NCBI GenBank assembly: GCA_947627715.1
Contig: CANQXK010000011.1
Coordinates: 1-64,000 of the forward strand
Length of the DNA stretch: 64,000 nucleotides
Origin: an uncultured Oscillospiraceae bacterium
GTDB taxonomy: Bacteria > Bacillota > Clostridia > Oscillospirales > Oscillospiraceae
Direction: 5' to 3'
The notes below the pieces were generated by a model. That model was not told the origin of the DNA, did not search any database, and worked only from the letters and a program-made list of their open reading frames with translations. Position numbers and translations under genes: made by a program. Below, piece by piece: positions 33,449 to 41,713 of this stretch (the first letter of the stretch is position 1; each line of letters begins with the position of its first letter).

Positions 33449-34588
33449 TTATTCAACAATGGCGTTGTCGCCGACGACGGCGATGGGCTCCTTTGTGTCG
33501 GCGCTGCCGAACACGGCCCCGGCTTTGACGATGGCGCCCTCGCCCACGATGGCCCGGACGACTTTTGCGCCCTTCTCAACGGTGACGTTGGGGAGCAGGA
33601 TGGAGTCCACGATCTCGGCTCCCTCGCCCACCTCGCAGCCCTTGGAGACGATGGAGTGCTCCACCTTTCCAAGGATGATGGAGCCGTTGGCGATAAAGGC
33701 ACGGTCCACGCTGCCCTTGGGTCCCACGTAGTGGGGCGGCAGGGAGTCGTCCTGGGTGAGGACGGGGAAGTCCTCGCTCATGATGTCGAACTGCGGCTGG
33801 GCCTCTAAAAGGTCCATGCTGGTCTCGTGGAAGCTGGGGATGGTCCCCACGTCCTTCCAGAAGCCCTCGAAGCGGTGGACGAAGAGGCGCTTGCCCTGGG
33901 CAAGGAGGGTGGGGATGATGTTCTTGCCGAAGTCGTGCTCGGAGTCCGCGTCACGGGCGTCGGCGATGAGGGAGTCCTCCAGGACCTTCTTGGAGAAGAT
34001 GTAGATGCCCATGGACGCGAGATTGGATTTGGGCTTGGCGGGCTTCTCCTCGAAGTCGTAGATCTTGTCGTTCTCGTCGGCGGCCAGGATGCCAAGCCGG
34101 GGGGCCTCCTCCCAGGGGACGGTCATCACCGCGATGGTGAGGTCGGCGTTGTTCTCGATGTGGGTGCGGAGCATCTTCCGATAGTCCATGCGGTAGATGT
34201 GGTCGCCGGAAAGGATGATCACATAGTCCGGATCGTAGAGGTTTATGTAGTCCAGGTTCTGATAGATGGCGTCGGCGGTCCCGGCGTACCACTGGCCGCC
34301 GGTCTCGGTGGCGTAGGGGGGCAGGATGGCGACGCCGCCGTCATGGGAGTCCAAGTCCCAGGAAGAGCCGGTGCCGATGTAGGTATTCAGCAGGTACGGC
34401 CTATACTGGGTCAGGACGCCCACGGTGTCGATGTGGGAGTTTGCGCAGTTGGAGAGGGCGAAGTCGATGATGCGGTACTTGCCCCCGAAGGAGACGGCAG
34501 GTTTCGCAATGTGCTTTGTGAGAGCACCCAGCCTGCTGCCCTGCCCTCCGGCGAGCAGCATGGCTATGAACGGTTTTTTGTTTACCAC
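33449..34588 (-). CDS. glgC: glucose-1-phosphate adenylyltransferase, catalytic subunit
   Basis: Makes ADP-glucose from ATP and glucose 1-phosphate, the committed step of bacterial glycogen synthesis. The 379-residue protein has the intact [13 protein letters not shown] loop, [32 protein letters not shown] (metal Asp) and [10 protein letters not shown], then a C-terminal beta-helix. The start is GTG at 34588, with GGGAGGT 7 nt upstream. The pair with glgD 15 nt downstream suggests a heteromeric enzyme. Confidence 0.96.
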   Translation of the reverse strand: MVNKKPFIAMLLAGGQGSRLGALTKHIAKPAVSFGGKYRIIDFALSNCANSHIDTVGVLTQYRPYLLNTYIGTGSSWDLDSHDGGVAILPPYATETGGQWYAGTADAIYQNLDYINLYDPDYVIILSGDHIYRMDYRKMLRTHIENNADLTIAVMTVPWEEAPRLGILAADENDKIYDFEEKPAKPKSNLASMGIYIFSKKVLEDSLIADARDADSEHDFGKNIIPTLLAQGKRLFVHRFEGFWKDVGTIPSFHETSMDLLEAQPQFDIMSEDFPVLTQDDSLPPHYVGPKGSVDRAFIANGSIILGKVEHSIVSKGCEVGEGAEIVDSILLPNVTVEKGAKVVRAIVGEGAIVKAGAVFGSADTKEPIAVVGDNAIVE

Positions 34589-34658
34589 GAAAAGACCTCC
34601 CTTTATAGATAATATTTATTTATTTTGATATGCAAGCCCGTCGGGCTCAGGTGCCGCG

Positions 34659-37076
34659 TCAGTTCAGGGACCACACGTCGTTGGCGTACTCCCTGATGGT
34701 CCTGTCGGAGGAGAAGATGCCGGAGCAGGCGGTGTTGTGGACGGATTTCCTGTACCACTCGTGCTTGTCCGCGTGAAGCCCCTCCAGCCGGTGCCACGCC
34801 TCCACATAGGGGGCGAAGTCCTTCAGAACGAAGAACTCGTCGTTGGAGTTCATGAGGTTCGCGTGGACGCTCTCGAACCCGCCGGAGAGCTTGGCGTAGG
34901 TGCCGTCGGTGAGCTGCTCCACCACCCGTCTCAGGCGCGGGTTGGCGTCCACCTCGCCGCGGGCGAAGTAGCCCCAGCTGCGCTTCAGCTCAGCGATCTC
35001 CTCGGTCTTGAGGCCGAAGATCTCGGCGTTCTCCATCCCCACCTGCTCCACGATCTCCACGTTGGCCCCGTCCAGGGTCCCCAGGGTCAAGGCGCCGTTC
35101 ATCATGAACTTCATGCACCCGGTGCCGCTGGCCTCCATGCCGGCGGTGGAGATCTGCTCGGAGATGTCGGCGGCGGGGTAGATGAGCTGGCCGTTGCTGA
35201 CGGAGAAGTTGGGGATAAACACCACCCGGATGCGCCCGCGTACCCGCGAGTCGGCGTTTATCACGTCCGCCACGGAGTTGACGAGCCTTATGGTGTTCTT
35301 GGCAAACTCGTAGCCCTGGGCGGCCTTCCCCGCGAAGATGAAGGTGGTGGGCCTCACCTCGAAGTTGGGGTCCTCCAGGATGTGGTTATAGAGGTCCATG
35401 ATCTTAAAGAGGTTCAAAAGCTGCCGCTTATAGGCGTGGAAGCGTTTGACCTGGATGTCGAAGATGGAGTCGGTATCCACGATGATGCCGGTGACGTCCT
35501 TGATATATTTGGCCAGGACCTGCTTGTTCCGGGCCTTGGACCGGGCGGCCTTGTCCAGGAACGCCTTGTCGTTTTCAAAGTCCTTGAGCTTTGAAAGCTC
35601 CATGGCGTCGGTGTACCACTTGTCGCCGATGGCCTCGGTGATGAGGGCGGCGTAGCTGGGGTTGGCCTGGGCCAGGAAGCGGCGGTGGGTGACGCCGTTG
35701 GTCTTGTTGTTGAATTTCTCCGGGGTCAGGGCGTAGAAGTCCCTCAGCACATCGCGCTTGAGGATCTCGGTGTGCAGGGCGGCGACGCCGTTGACGGCGT
35801 GGCCGGAGATGACGGAGAGGTTGGCCATCCGCACCTGCCCGCCCCAGAGGATGGCGGTGTTCATCAGAAGCTCCTGATTCTGCTCCCGGCGCATGGCGAA
35901 GGACTCCCTGTAGCGGCGGTCGATCTCCTGCACGAAGTCATAGACGCGCGGCAGCAGGCGCTGGAACATATCGATGGGCCACTTCTCCAGCGCCTCGGGG
36001 AGGATGGTGTGGTTGGTGTAGGAGATGGAGCGGGTGACGATCTCCCACGCCGCGTCCCAGTCAAGCCCCTCCTCGTCGATGAGCAGCCTCAGAAGCTCCG
36101 GGGCGCACAGGGCCGGGTGGGTGTCGTTGGTGTGGATGGCGATCAGCTCCGGGAAGCGTTTCCAGGCGTGCTTGCCGTACTCGCGCTTATAGTAGCGCAG
36201 GATGGATTTAAGGCCGGCGGCCACGAACATATACTCCTGCTTTAAGCGCAGGACCTTGCCGGGGTCGGCGTTGTCGTTGGGGTAGAGGACGCTGGTGATG
36301 GCCTCCACGTCGGAGCGGAATTTCATGGCCCCGGCGTAGTCGCCCCGGTTGAAGGCGTCCATGTCGAAGTTCTGTTTGGCAGGCTCGGCGCTCCAGAGCC
36401 TCAGATTGTTGACGGTCTCCCCGCCGTAGCCCACGATGGGCACATCGTAGGGGACGGCCAGGATCTCCTCGCCGCCTGTCCACTCGTAGCTCATGGAGTT
36501 GCCGGAATATTTATGCACCACGGTGCCGCCGAAGCGCACCTTCACGGCCTCCTCAGGACGCTCGATCTCCCAGGGGTAGCCGCCCTCCAGCCAGTTGTCC
36601 GGGTCCTCCATCTGGCAGCCGCCCACGATCCGCTGGTGGAAAAGCCCGTAGCGGTAGCGGATGCCGTTGCCCTGTCCGATGTAGCCCAGAGACGCCAGGG
36701 AGTCGATGAAGCAGGCCGCCAGCCTTCCAAGGCCGCCGTTGCCCAGGCCCGCGTCCACCTCCTCGGCCGCCAGGTCGGCGATGGTCACGCCGTAGTCGGC
36801 CAGGCCCTCCTCCACGATGTCCCTGATGCCGAAGTTCATGATGTAGTTCTCCAAGAGCTTGCCCAGCAGAAACTCCATAGAGAAGTAATAGACGCGCTTC
36901 TTCTCCTCCTGGCGGGTGTTGTCGGCCAGCACCCGGACGTTCCGGGCGTTGGTGGCGATGAGCTTCGCCAGGGCGTTGTACTTGAGCTTCGGCTCCAGCT
37001 TTGAGAAGGGCTTGCCGTAATTGCCGATGGCGGTGGCCTCAAGCTGTCTTGTGAAATCTTTTTTGTCCGTGAACAT
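34659..37076 (-). CDS. glgP: glycogen phosphorylase (GT35)
   Basis: Releases glucose 1-phosphate from alpha-1,4-glucan with PLP as cofactor. The 805-residue length is standard. Visible motifs are YYFSMEFLLGKLLENYI, GLGNGGLGRLAACF, RYRYGLFHQRI, HTNDTHPAL and the PLP segment EASGTGCMKFMMNGALTLGTLDGANVEI with Schiff-base Lys. The final residues REYANDVWSL are typical. It lies 76 bp after glgB; an 8-9 bp hairpin (GGGGAGG/CCTCCCC, 37130-37150) stands in that gap. Confidence 0.97.
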   Translation of the reverse strand: MFTDKKDFTRQLEATAIGNYGKPFSKLEPKLKYNALAKLIATNARNVRVLADNTRQEEKKRVYYFSMEFLLGKLLENYIMNFGIRDIVEEGLADYGVTIADLAAEEVDAGLGNGGLGRLAACFIDSLASLGYIGQGNGIRYRYGLFHQRIVGGCQMEDPDNWLEGGYPWEIERPEEAVKVRFGGTVVHKYSGNSMSYEWTGGEEILAVPYDVPIVGYGGETVNNLRLWSAEPAKQNFDMDAFNRGDYAGAMKFRSDVEAITSVLYPNDNADPGKVLRLKQEYMFVAAGLKSILRYYKREYGKHAWKRFPELIAIHTNDTHPALCAPELLRLLIDEEGLDWDAAWEIVTRSISYTNHTILPEALEKWPIDMFQRLLPRVYDFVQEIDRRYRESFAMRREQNQELLMNTAILWGGQVRMANLSVISGHAVNGVAALHTEILKRDVLRDFYALTPEKFNNKTNGVTHRRFLAQANPSYAALITEAIGDKWYTDAMELSKLKDFENDKAFLDKAARSKARNKQVLAKYIKDVTGIIVDTDSIFDIQVKRFHAYKRQLLNLFKIMDLYNHILEDPNFEVRPTTFIFAGKAAQGYEFAKNTIRLVNSVADVINADSRVRGRIRVVFIPNFSVSNGQLIYPAADISEQISTAGMEASGTGCMKFMMNGALTLGTLDGANVEIVEQVGMENAEIFGLKTEEIAELKRSWGYFARGEVDANPRLRRVVEQLTDGTYAKLSGGFESVHANLMNSNDEFFVLKDFAPYVEAWHRLEGLHADKHEWYRKSVHNTACSGIFSSDRTIREYANDVWSLN

Positions 37077-37152
37077 ATGAGTCTCCTTGCATGATTTTTT
37101 ACCTTTATATCCCCGCCGTCGCGGGGCCGGGGAGGCTTTTGCCCTCCCCCAT

Positions 37153-39045
37153 TTACGCCTTTTTGGGCGGTAAACGCTTCAGAACAAGTCCGCCGATGGG
37201 CGGTGTGCGCACCACCACGGAATATTTCTTCCCGTGGGCGGGGATCTTCTCCGCCTCCAAAAGCTCAGGATTGACCCTCCCGGAGCCGCCGAAGCGCTGG
37301 TCGTCGGAGTTGAAGATCTCCGCGTAGGTGCCCTTTCTGGGCACGCCGATGCGGAAGCCCTCGTAGACCTCCGGCACGAAGCACAGAAGGCACACCAGGT
37401 CGTCCGTGGGCTTTTTGCCGTGGCGGATGAAGGTGAGGATGGACTGGTCCCTGTCGTCCGCGTCCAGCCACTCGAAGCCCTCCCAGGAGAAGTTCTTCTG
37501 CCACAGGGCCTTCTCTTTAAGGAACAGGTGGTTGAGCTCCTTCACATACTGCTGGTGCTTGCGGTGGGCGTCGTAGTCCAGAAGGAACCACTCCAGCCCC
37601 TCGTAGTAGCGCCACTCGATAAACTGGGCGATCTCCGCGCCCATGAAGTTGTGCTTGGCGCCGGAGTGGAGCGTCTGATAGAGCATCAGCGATCTCAGTC
37701 CCGCGAACTGCCGCCAGTAGTCCCCCGGCATCTTGCCGATGAGGGACGCCTTGCCGTGGACCACCTCGTCGTGGGAGAGGGCCAGGACGAAATTCTCGTT
37801 GAAGGCGTACATCATGGAGAAGGTCAGTCCCCCGTGGTTGGCGGGCCTGTAGGGGAAGTCGGTCTTCATATAGTTGAGGGTGTCGTGCATCCAGCCCATG
37901 TCCCACTTGAAGTGGAAGCCCAGGCCCCCGTCGTCAGGCGGATAGGTAACCAGCGGCCAGGCCGTGGACTCCTCCGCGATCATCATAACGTCCGGGTGCT
38001 CCCGCGCCACGGTGGAGTTGATCCTCTGCACCAGGGCGATGGAGTCGTAGTCGTGCTCCGTGCCGTCGGCGGCGTGCTTCTTCAGGCGCTCGTCGTCGAT
38101 GCCGAAGTTTAAGTAGAGCATACTGGTGACGCCGTCCACGCGGATGCCGTCGGCGTGGTAGCGTTCCAGCCAGAAGATGGCGTTGGAGATGAGGAAGGAG
38201 CGGACCTCCCCCTTTTTCACATTGAATTTATAGGTGCCCCACTGGGGATGGGAGCCGCCCTCGTAAAGAGGTTCGCCCACAAATTCCCCCAGGCCGTGGG
38301 CGTCCCGGCAGAAGTGCGCCGGTGCCCAGTCCAGGATCACGCCCAGACCCGCCCTGTGGGCCTCGTTCATAAAGTACTGGAAGTCCCCCGGCTCGCCGTA
38401 GCGGGAGGTGGGGGCGTAGTAGCCGGTGAGCTGATAGCCCCAGGAGCCGTCAAAGGGGTGTTCCATCACGGGCATGAGTTCAAGGTGCGTGTAGCCCATC
38501 TCCACAGCGTAAGGCACCAGCGTCTCGGCAAGCTCCCGGTAGGAGAGCACCGTGCCGTCCTCGTGACGCCGCCAGGAGCCGAGATGCACCTCGTAGATGT
38601 TCAGGGGCTTTTCCCGCCTGTCGCCTTTGGCGCGGGCGGCCATCCACTTCTGATCGGTCCAGCGGAAAGCGTCCAGGTCCGCCAGCCTCGAAGCCGTCTC
38701 AGGGGGCTTTTCGCAGAAATACCCGTAAGGGTCGGCCTTGTATAAAAGCCGCCCGTCCCTGGCCTCCACCACGTATTTGTAGCTCTCCCCGGCGTTGAGT
38801 CCGGGCATGAAAATGTGCCATACGCCGGCGTCCGCGGCGGGTTCCATGAAGTGGCGCTGGGGGTCCCAGTCGCACCAGGAGCCTGTCAGCCGCACGGAGC
38901 GCGCGCCCGGCGCCCACAGGTTGAAGCTCCATCCCTCCACGCCGTTCTCCACGGCCCGGCGCGCCCCGAATTTTTCAAAGGCGTGGGTCCATGTGCCCTC
39001 GGCAAATTCCCAGCTCTCGTCGCTGGTAAGTATCTTCTCAGCCAT
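37153..39045 (-). CDS. glgB: 1,4-alpha-glucan branching enzyme (GH13)
   Basis: Makes alpha-1,6 branches in glycogen. The 630-residue protein has an N-terminal CBM48 domain (~30-125, FNLWAPGARSVRLTGSWCDWDP) and a GH13 core: YEVHLGSWRR, ELMPVMEHPFDGSWGYQ, DWAPAHF, GIRVDGVTSMLY (nucleophile), MIAEESTAWP (acid/base) and LSHDEVVHGK. The ATG at 39045 follows GAGGGTG. A GTG three codons earlier lies in the SD. First gene of the operon glgB-glgP-glgC-glgD-glgA-fusion-pgi, with a good promoter ~100 bp upstream. Confidence 0.96.
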   Translation of the reverse strand: MAEKILTSDESWEFAEGTWTHAFEKFGARRAVENGVEGWSFNLWAPGARSVRLTGSWCDWDPQRHFMEPAADAGVWHIFMPGLNAGESYKYVVEARDGRLLYKADPYGYFCEKPPETASRLADLDAFRWTDQKWMAARAKGDRREKPLNIYEVHLGSWRRHEDGTVLSYRELAETLVPYAVEMGYTHLELMPVMEHPFDGSWGYQLTGYYAPTSRYGEPGDFQYFMNEAHRAGLGVILDWAPAHFCRDAHGLGEFVGEPLYEGGSHPQWGTYKFNVKKGEVRSFLISNAIFWLERYHADGIRVDGVTSMLYLNFGIDDERLKKHAADGTEHDYDSIALVQRINSTVAREHPDVMMIAEESTAWPLVTYPPDDGGLGFHFKWDMGWMHDTLNYMKTDFPYRPANHGGLTFSMMYAFNENFVLALSHDEVVHGKASLIGKMPGDYWRQFAGLRSLMLYQTLHSGAKHNFMGAEIAQFIEWRYYEGLEWFLLDYDAHRKHQQYVKELNHLFLKEKALWQKNFSWEGFEWLDADDRDQSILTFIRHGKKPTDDLVCLLCFVPEVYEGFRIGVPRKGTYAEIFNSDDQRFGGSGRVNPELLEAEKIPAHGKKYSVVVRTPPIGGLVLKRLPPKKA

Positions 39046-39090
39046 CGTTTTCACACCCTCTATGGTAATAATGGTGGTCCCCGGTCTCTC

Positions 39091-39142
39091 CCAACAGGCG
39101 GTTTTGCACGCAAAATCAAGGCGTACCCTGCCGCCATGTTGG
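39091..39142 (-). promoter_or_regulatory. structured leader of the glycogen operon
   Basis: Right after the promoter the transcript can fold into a two-part stem: CCAACA with TGTTGG at the ends (39137-39142 and 39091-39096), GGCGG with CCGCC inside, and a GTACGC/GCGTGC apical stem. No T-tract follows. It matches no riboswitch class I recognise. Confidence 0.45.
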
Positions 39143-39143
39143 T

Positions 39144-39172
39144 ATTATAACAGATGGATTCCGATTTGTCCA
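39144..39172 (-). promoter_or_regulatory. sigma-A promoter of the glycogen operon
   Basis: Minus-strand TGGACA (39167-39172), 17 bp, TATAAT (39144-39149), giving a ~90-nt leader before glgB. Confidence 0.8.
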
Positions 39173-39391
39173 CCGTTTTCCATAGGTTTTAGCGTCGGAT
39201 TTTCGTTATTTTTTACTGTTTGTCGAAAATAATCGACCGTATTTTGAAACAGTTGCACAAAAAGCCCCTCTTTTCCCCCTCCCGGTCATATTTTTTCAAC
39301 TTTTTGTTTACATTTGGTTTTCTTTTCGGTCGCAAAATGGTAAAATACCCGGTGTAAACTGGACCCATCTGAGGAAAATGAGGTTGTTTTT
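39173..39391. other. AT-rich intergenic region without a gene
   Basis: About 220 bp, much more AT-rich than the genes around it, between the glycogen promoter and the divergent lipoprotein gene. A TAAAAT at 39341-39346 could be a -10 for the plus-strand gene, but its -35 (TTTTCT) is poor. I see no ORF, RNA or clear repeat. Confidence 0.5.
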
Positions 39392-41536
39392 ATGAAAAAA
39401 TTCATCCTTTTGACCCTTGCGCTTTCCCTGCTCCTCTCCCTGGCCGCCTGCTCCCGCCCCGGCGGCGGAGAGACCGCAGACAACAGCGAAACCGAAAACA
39501 ACAGTGAAACCGCAAACGGCAGTGAAACCGCAAACGGCAGCGAAACCGTGAACGGCGGCGAGCCCACGACCGGCGGCGGGACCGTAAGCGGCCTTCCCAC
39601 GGACGTGGTCATCCCCGACGGGGTCCGCATCGGCCTCTCCGACGAGGGCGTCACCGTGGACGGCCAGCCCCTCGCCGAGGACAGGACGGACGTGTACACC
39701 GCCCGCGACATCGTCTACTACGAGGCCGGCCACGATTTCACCTACGGCGAGGGCGGTGAGGCGGACGAGCACTCCCGCGATGAGGCCGAGGCTCACACGG
39801 TGGTCCACATCGCCTCCCCCGGCACCTACGTCCTCTCCGGCTCCCTCTCCGCCGGGCAGATCGCGGTGGACCTGGGGGAGGACGCGGAGGACGACCCTGA
39901 GGCCGTGGTGAACTTGGTGCTGGACGGCGTGGACATCACCTGCACCGTGGCCCCCGCCGTCATCTTCTATAACGTCTACGAGTGCGGGGACAAGGACGAC
40001 CCCAAAGCGGAGGTGGACACCTCCGCCGCCGGGGCCAACGTCTACATCGCCGACGGGTCGGTGAACACGGTGAACGGCTCCTATGTTGCACGCATCTACA
40101 AATCCGTTGAACTCAGCGAGGACGGCACCGAGGTGGTGGACAGCAAGAAGCTCCACAAGTACGACGGGGCGTTCTACTCCAAAATGAGCATGAACGTCAC
40201 CGGCAACGACGGCGTTCTCAACATAAACGCCCAGAACGAGGGCCTGGACTCCGAGCTGCACCTGACCGTAAACGGCGGCGTTATCAACATCGTCTCCGGC
40301 AACGACGGCATCAACACCAACGAGGACGGGGTGTCCGTCACCACCGTCAACGCCGGGGCGCTCACCGTCACCGTCACCGGCTCCACCGGCGAGGGGGACG
40401 GCATCGACTCCAACGGGTGGCTGGTCATCAACGGCGGCACGGTCCGCGCTTACGCCTGCTCCACCTCCGGGGACGCGGGCATCGACTCGGACATGGGCAT
40501 CATCCTGAACGGCGGCGAGATCGTGGCCACCGGGAATATGCTGGACGCCATCGACGGCGCCAGCACCCAAAAGTACGTGACCTTCAGCCTGCAAAACAGC
40601 GCCGGGGGGACGGAGTACGCCCTGAAGGACGCGGAGGGGAACGAGCTGATGGCCGTCCCCACCGTGAACCGCTTTTCCATCCTGCTGGTCTCCGCCCCCG
40701 CCCTCACCGACGGCCTGTACGCCCTCTATAACGGCTCCACCCTGGCGGCCTCCGCCGAGACGGGCGCGGGCGGCATGGGCTTCCCCGGCGGCATGGGCGG
40801 CCACGGGGGCGGCCGGTTCCCCGGCGGCCAGGACGGCCAGCCCCCGGAGGGCTTCGACGGCCAAACGCCTCCCGAAGATTTCGACGGCCAGACCCCGCCG
40901 GAGGGGTTTGAGGGCCGAACGCCTCCCCAGGGCTTCGACGGCCAGACGCCCCCCGCGCTCCCCGGCGGGGACCCGGCCACCGGGGAAACCGTCCCGGGGG
41001 AGGACCTCCCCGGCGAGGCCCTTGTCAACGTGACGGACTACATTCCTGACATTTTGGTGGACCTGCGCTACGCCACAGACAGGAACTTCACCGGCCAGGT
41101 CATCTACGATTTCACCGACGCCCGCCTCCGCTGCGGCACGGTGCGGAAGCTGGCCCAGGCGGAGGAGGCGCTTCTTGAGCAGGGCCGCACCCTGAAGATA
41201 TGGGACGCCCTGCGGCCCGTCTCCGCCCAGTACGCCCTGTGGGAGGTCTGCCCCGACGCCCGGTACGTCTCCGACCCCACAAGGGGCTATTCCAACCACA
41301 GCCGGGGCAACACCGTGGACGTCACCCTGGTAAGCTCCGACGGCTCGGAGCTGCCCATGCCCAGCGACTTTGACTGCTTTACCGCCGCCGGCGACCGGGA
41401 CTATTCCGACGTCCCCGCCGATGCCGCGGAGAACGCCCGCCTTTTGGAGGAGGTCATGACCTCCCACGGCTTTGTGGGCTACAGCGGCGAGTGGTGGCAC
41501 TTCACCGACGAGGACAGCTACGACGTGGTCCTGTGA
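39392..41536 (+). CDS. lipoprotein: DUF4353-like carbohydrate-binding beta-helix fused to VanX-type D-Ala-D-Ala dipeptidase
   Basis: A 714-residue exported lipoprotein: signal peptide MKKFILLTLALSLLLSLAAC with the lipobox Cys last, then an Asn/Glu/Thr repeat linker. Residues ~60-450 match the DUF4353 (Cthe_2159-like) parallel beta-helix: repeated NGGVINI, DGINTNEDG, GDGIDSNG and DAGIDSDMG turns. A Gly-rich and PPEGFDGQT-repeat linker (~455-530) follows. Residues ~540-714 are an M15D VanX-like zinc dipeptidase with YATDRNFTG, LRPVSAQ, zinc ligands His636, Asp643 and His703, and base Glu700 (EWWHF). The expected reaction is D,D-dipeptide hydrolysis outside the cell. The start follows GAGG, spacing 12. 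No van genes are nearby. Confidence 0.88.
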   Translation: MKKFILLTLALSLLLSLAACSRPGGGETADNSETENNSETANGSETANGSETVNGGEPTTGGGTVSGLPTDVVIPDGVRIGLSDEGVTVDGQPLAEDRTDVYTARDIVYYEAGHDFTYGEGGEADEHSRDEAEAHTVVHIASPGTYVLSGSLSAGQIAVDLGEDAEDDPEAVVNLVLDGVDITCTVAPAVIFYNVYECGDKDDPKAEVDTSAAGANVYIADGSVNTVNGSYVARIYKSVELSEDGTEVVDSKKLHKYDGAFYSKMSMNVTGNDGVLNINAQNEGLDSELHLTVNGGVINIVSGNDGINTNEDGVSVTTVNAGALTVTVTGSTGEGDGIDSNGWLVINGGTVRAYACSTSGDAGIDSDMGIILNGGEIVATGNMLDAIDGASTQKYVTFSLQNSAGGTEYALKDAEGNELMAVPTVNRFSILLVSAPALTDGLYALYNGSTLAASAETGAGGMGFPGGMGGHGGGRFPGGQDGQPPEGFDGQTPPEDFDGQTPPEGFEGRTPPQGFDGQTPPALPGGDPATGETVPGEDLPGEALVNVTDYIPDILVDLRYATDRNFTGQVIYDFTDARLRCGTVRKLAQAEEALLEQGRTLKIWDALRPVSAQYALWEVCPDARYVSDPTRGYSNHSRGNTVDVTLVSSDGSELPMPSDFDCFTAAGDRDYSDVPADAAENARLLEEVMTSHGFVGYSGEWWHFTDEDSYDVVL

Positions 41537-41557
41537 CCGCGGGGCCGCTCAAAAAAC

Positions 41558-41583
41558 AAGGCGACGGGAGTTGAACCCGCGCC
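41558..41583 (-). other. tRNA T-arm-like fragment
   Basis: Read on the minus strand, GCGGG-TTCAACT-CCCGT forms a canonical 5-bp T-stem and 7-nt T-loop, followed by CGCCTTG and then a T-tract. No anticodon arm, 5' acceptor or CCA is found upstream. It may be a tRNA remnant, an old integration site or chance. Confidence 0.3.
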
Positions 41584-41599
41584 GCCATACCCTGCGTCC

Positions 41600-41641
41600 G
41601 GCGCGGCGGCTGCCGCCTCCGGGCGCGTTTTCTCTCTTTTT
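41600..41641 (+). terminator. probable terminator of the DUF4353-VanX gene
   Basis: Imperfect GC-rich stem (GGCGG-ctg-CCGCC inside GCGC/GCGC with a bulge) followed by GTTTTCTCTCTTTTTT. Confidence 0.55.
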
Positions 41642-41652
41642 TACAAAAAGTA

Positions 41653-41681
41653 GTGACAAGCCCGTTTCCGTATGCTACAAT
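41653..41681 (+). promoter_or_regulatory. sigma-A promoter of glpK
   Basis: GTGACA (41653-41658), 17 bp, TACAAT (41676-41681), 32 bp before the glpK ATG. Confidence 0.72.
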
Positions 41682-41713
41682 ATGACCAATACAGCATGAA
41701 AGGGGCGCGCTCC

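Noticed and set aside
39308-41500. A 730-codon open frame on the minus strand opposite the DUF4353-VanX gene
   Set aside because: Shadow of a GC-rich gene: Val/Gly/His-rich composition, no SD, no motifs. The plus strand has a signal peptide, lipobox and catalytic residues.
41558-41640. Intact tRNA gene on the minus strand
   Set aside because: Only a T-arm is recognisable. There is no matching 5' acceptor strand, D-arm or anticodon arm within 100 bases upstream.
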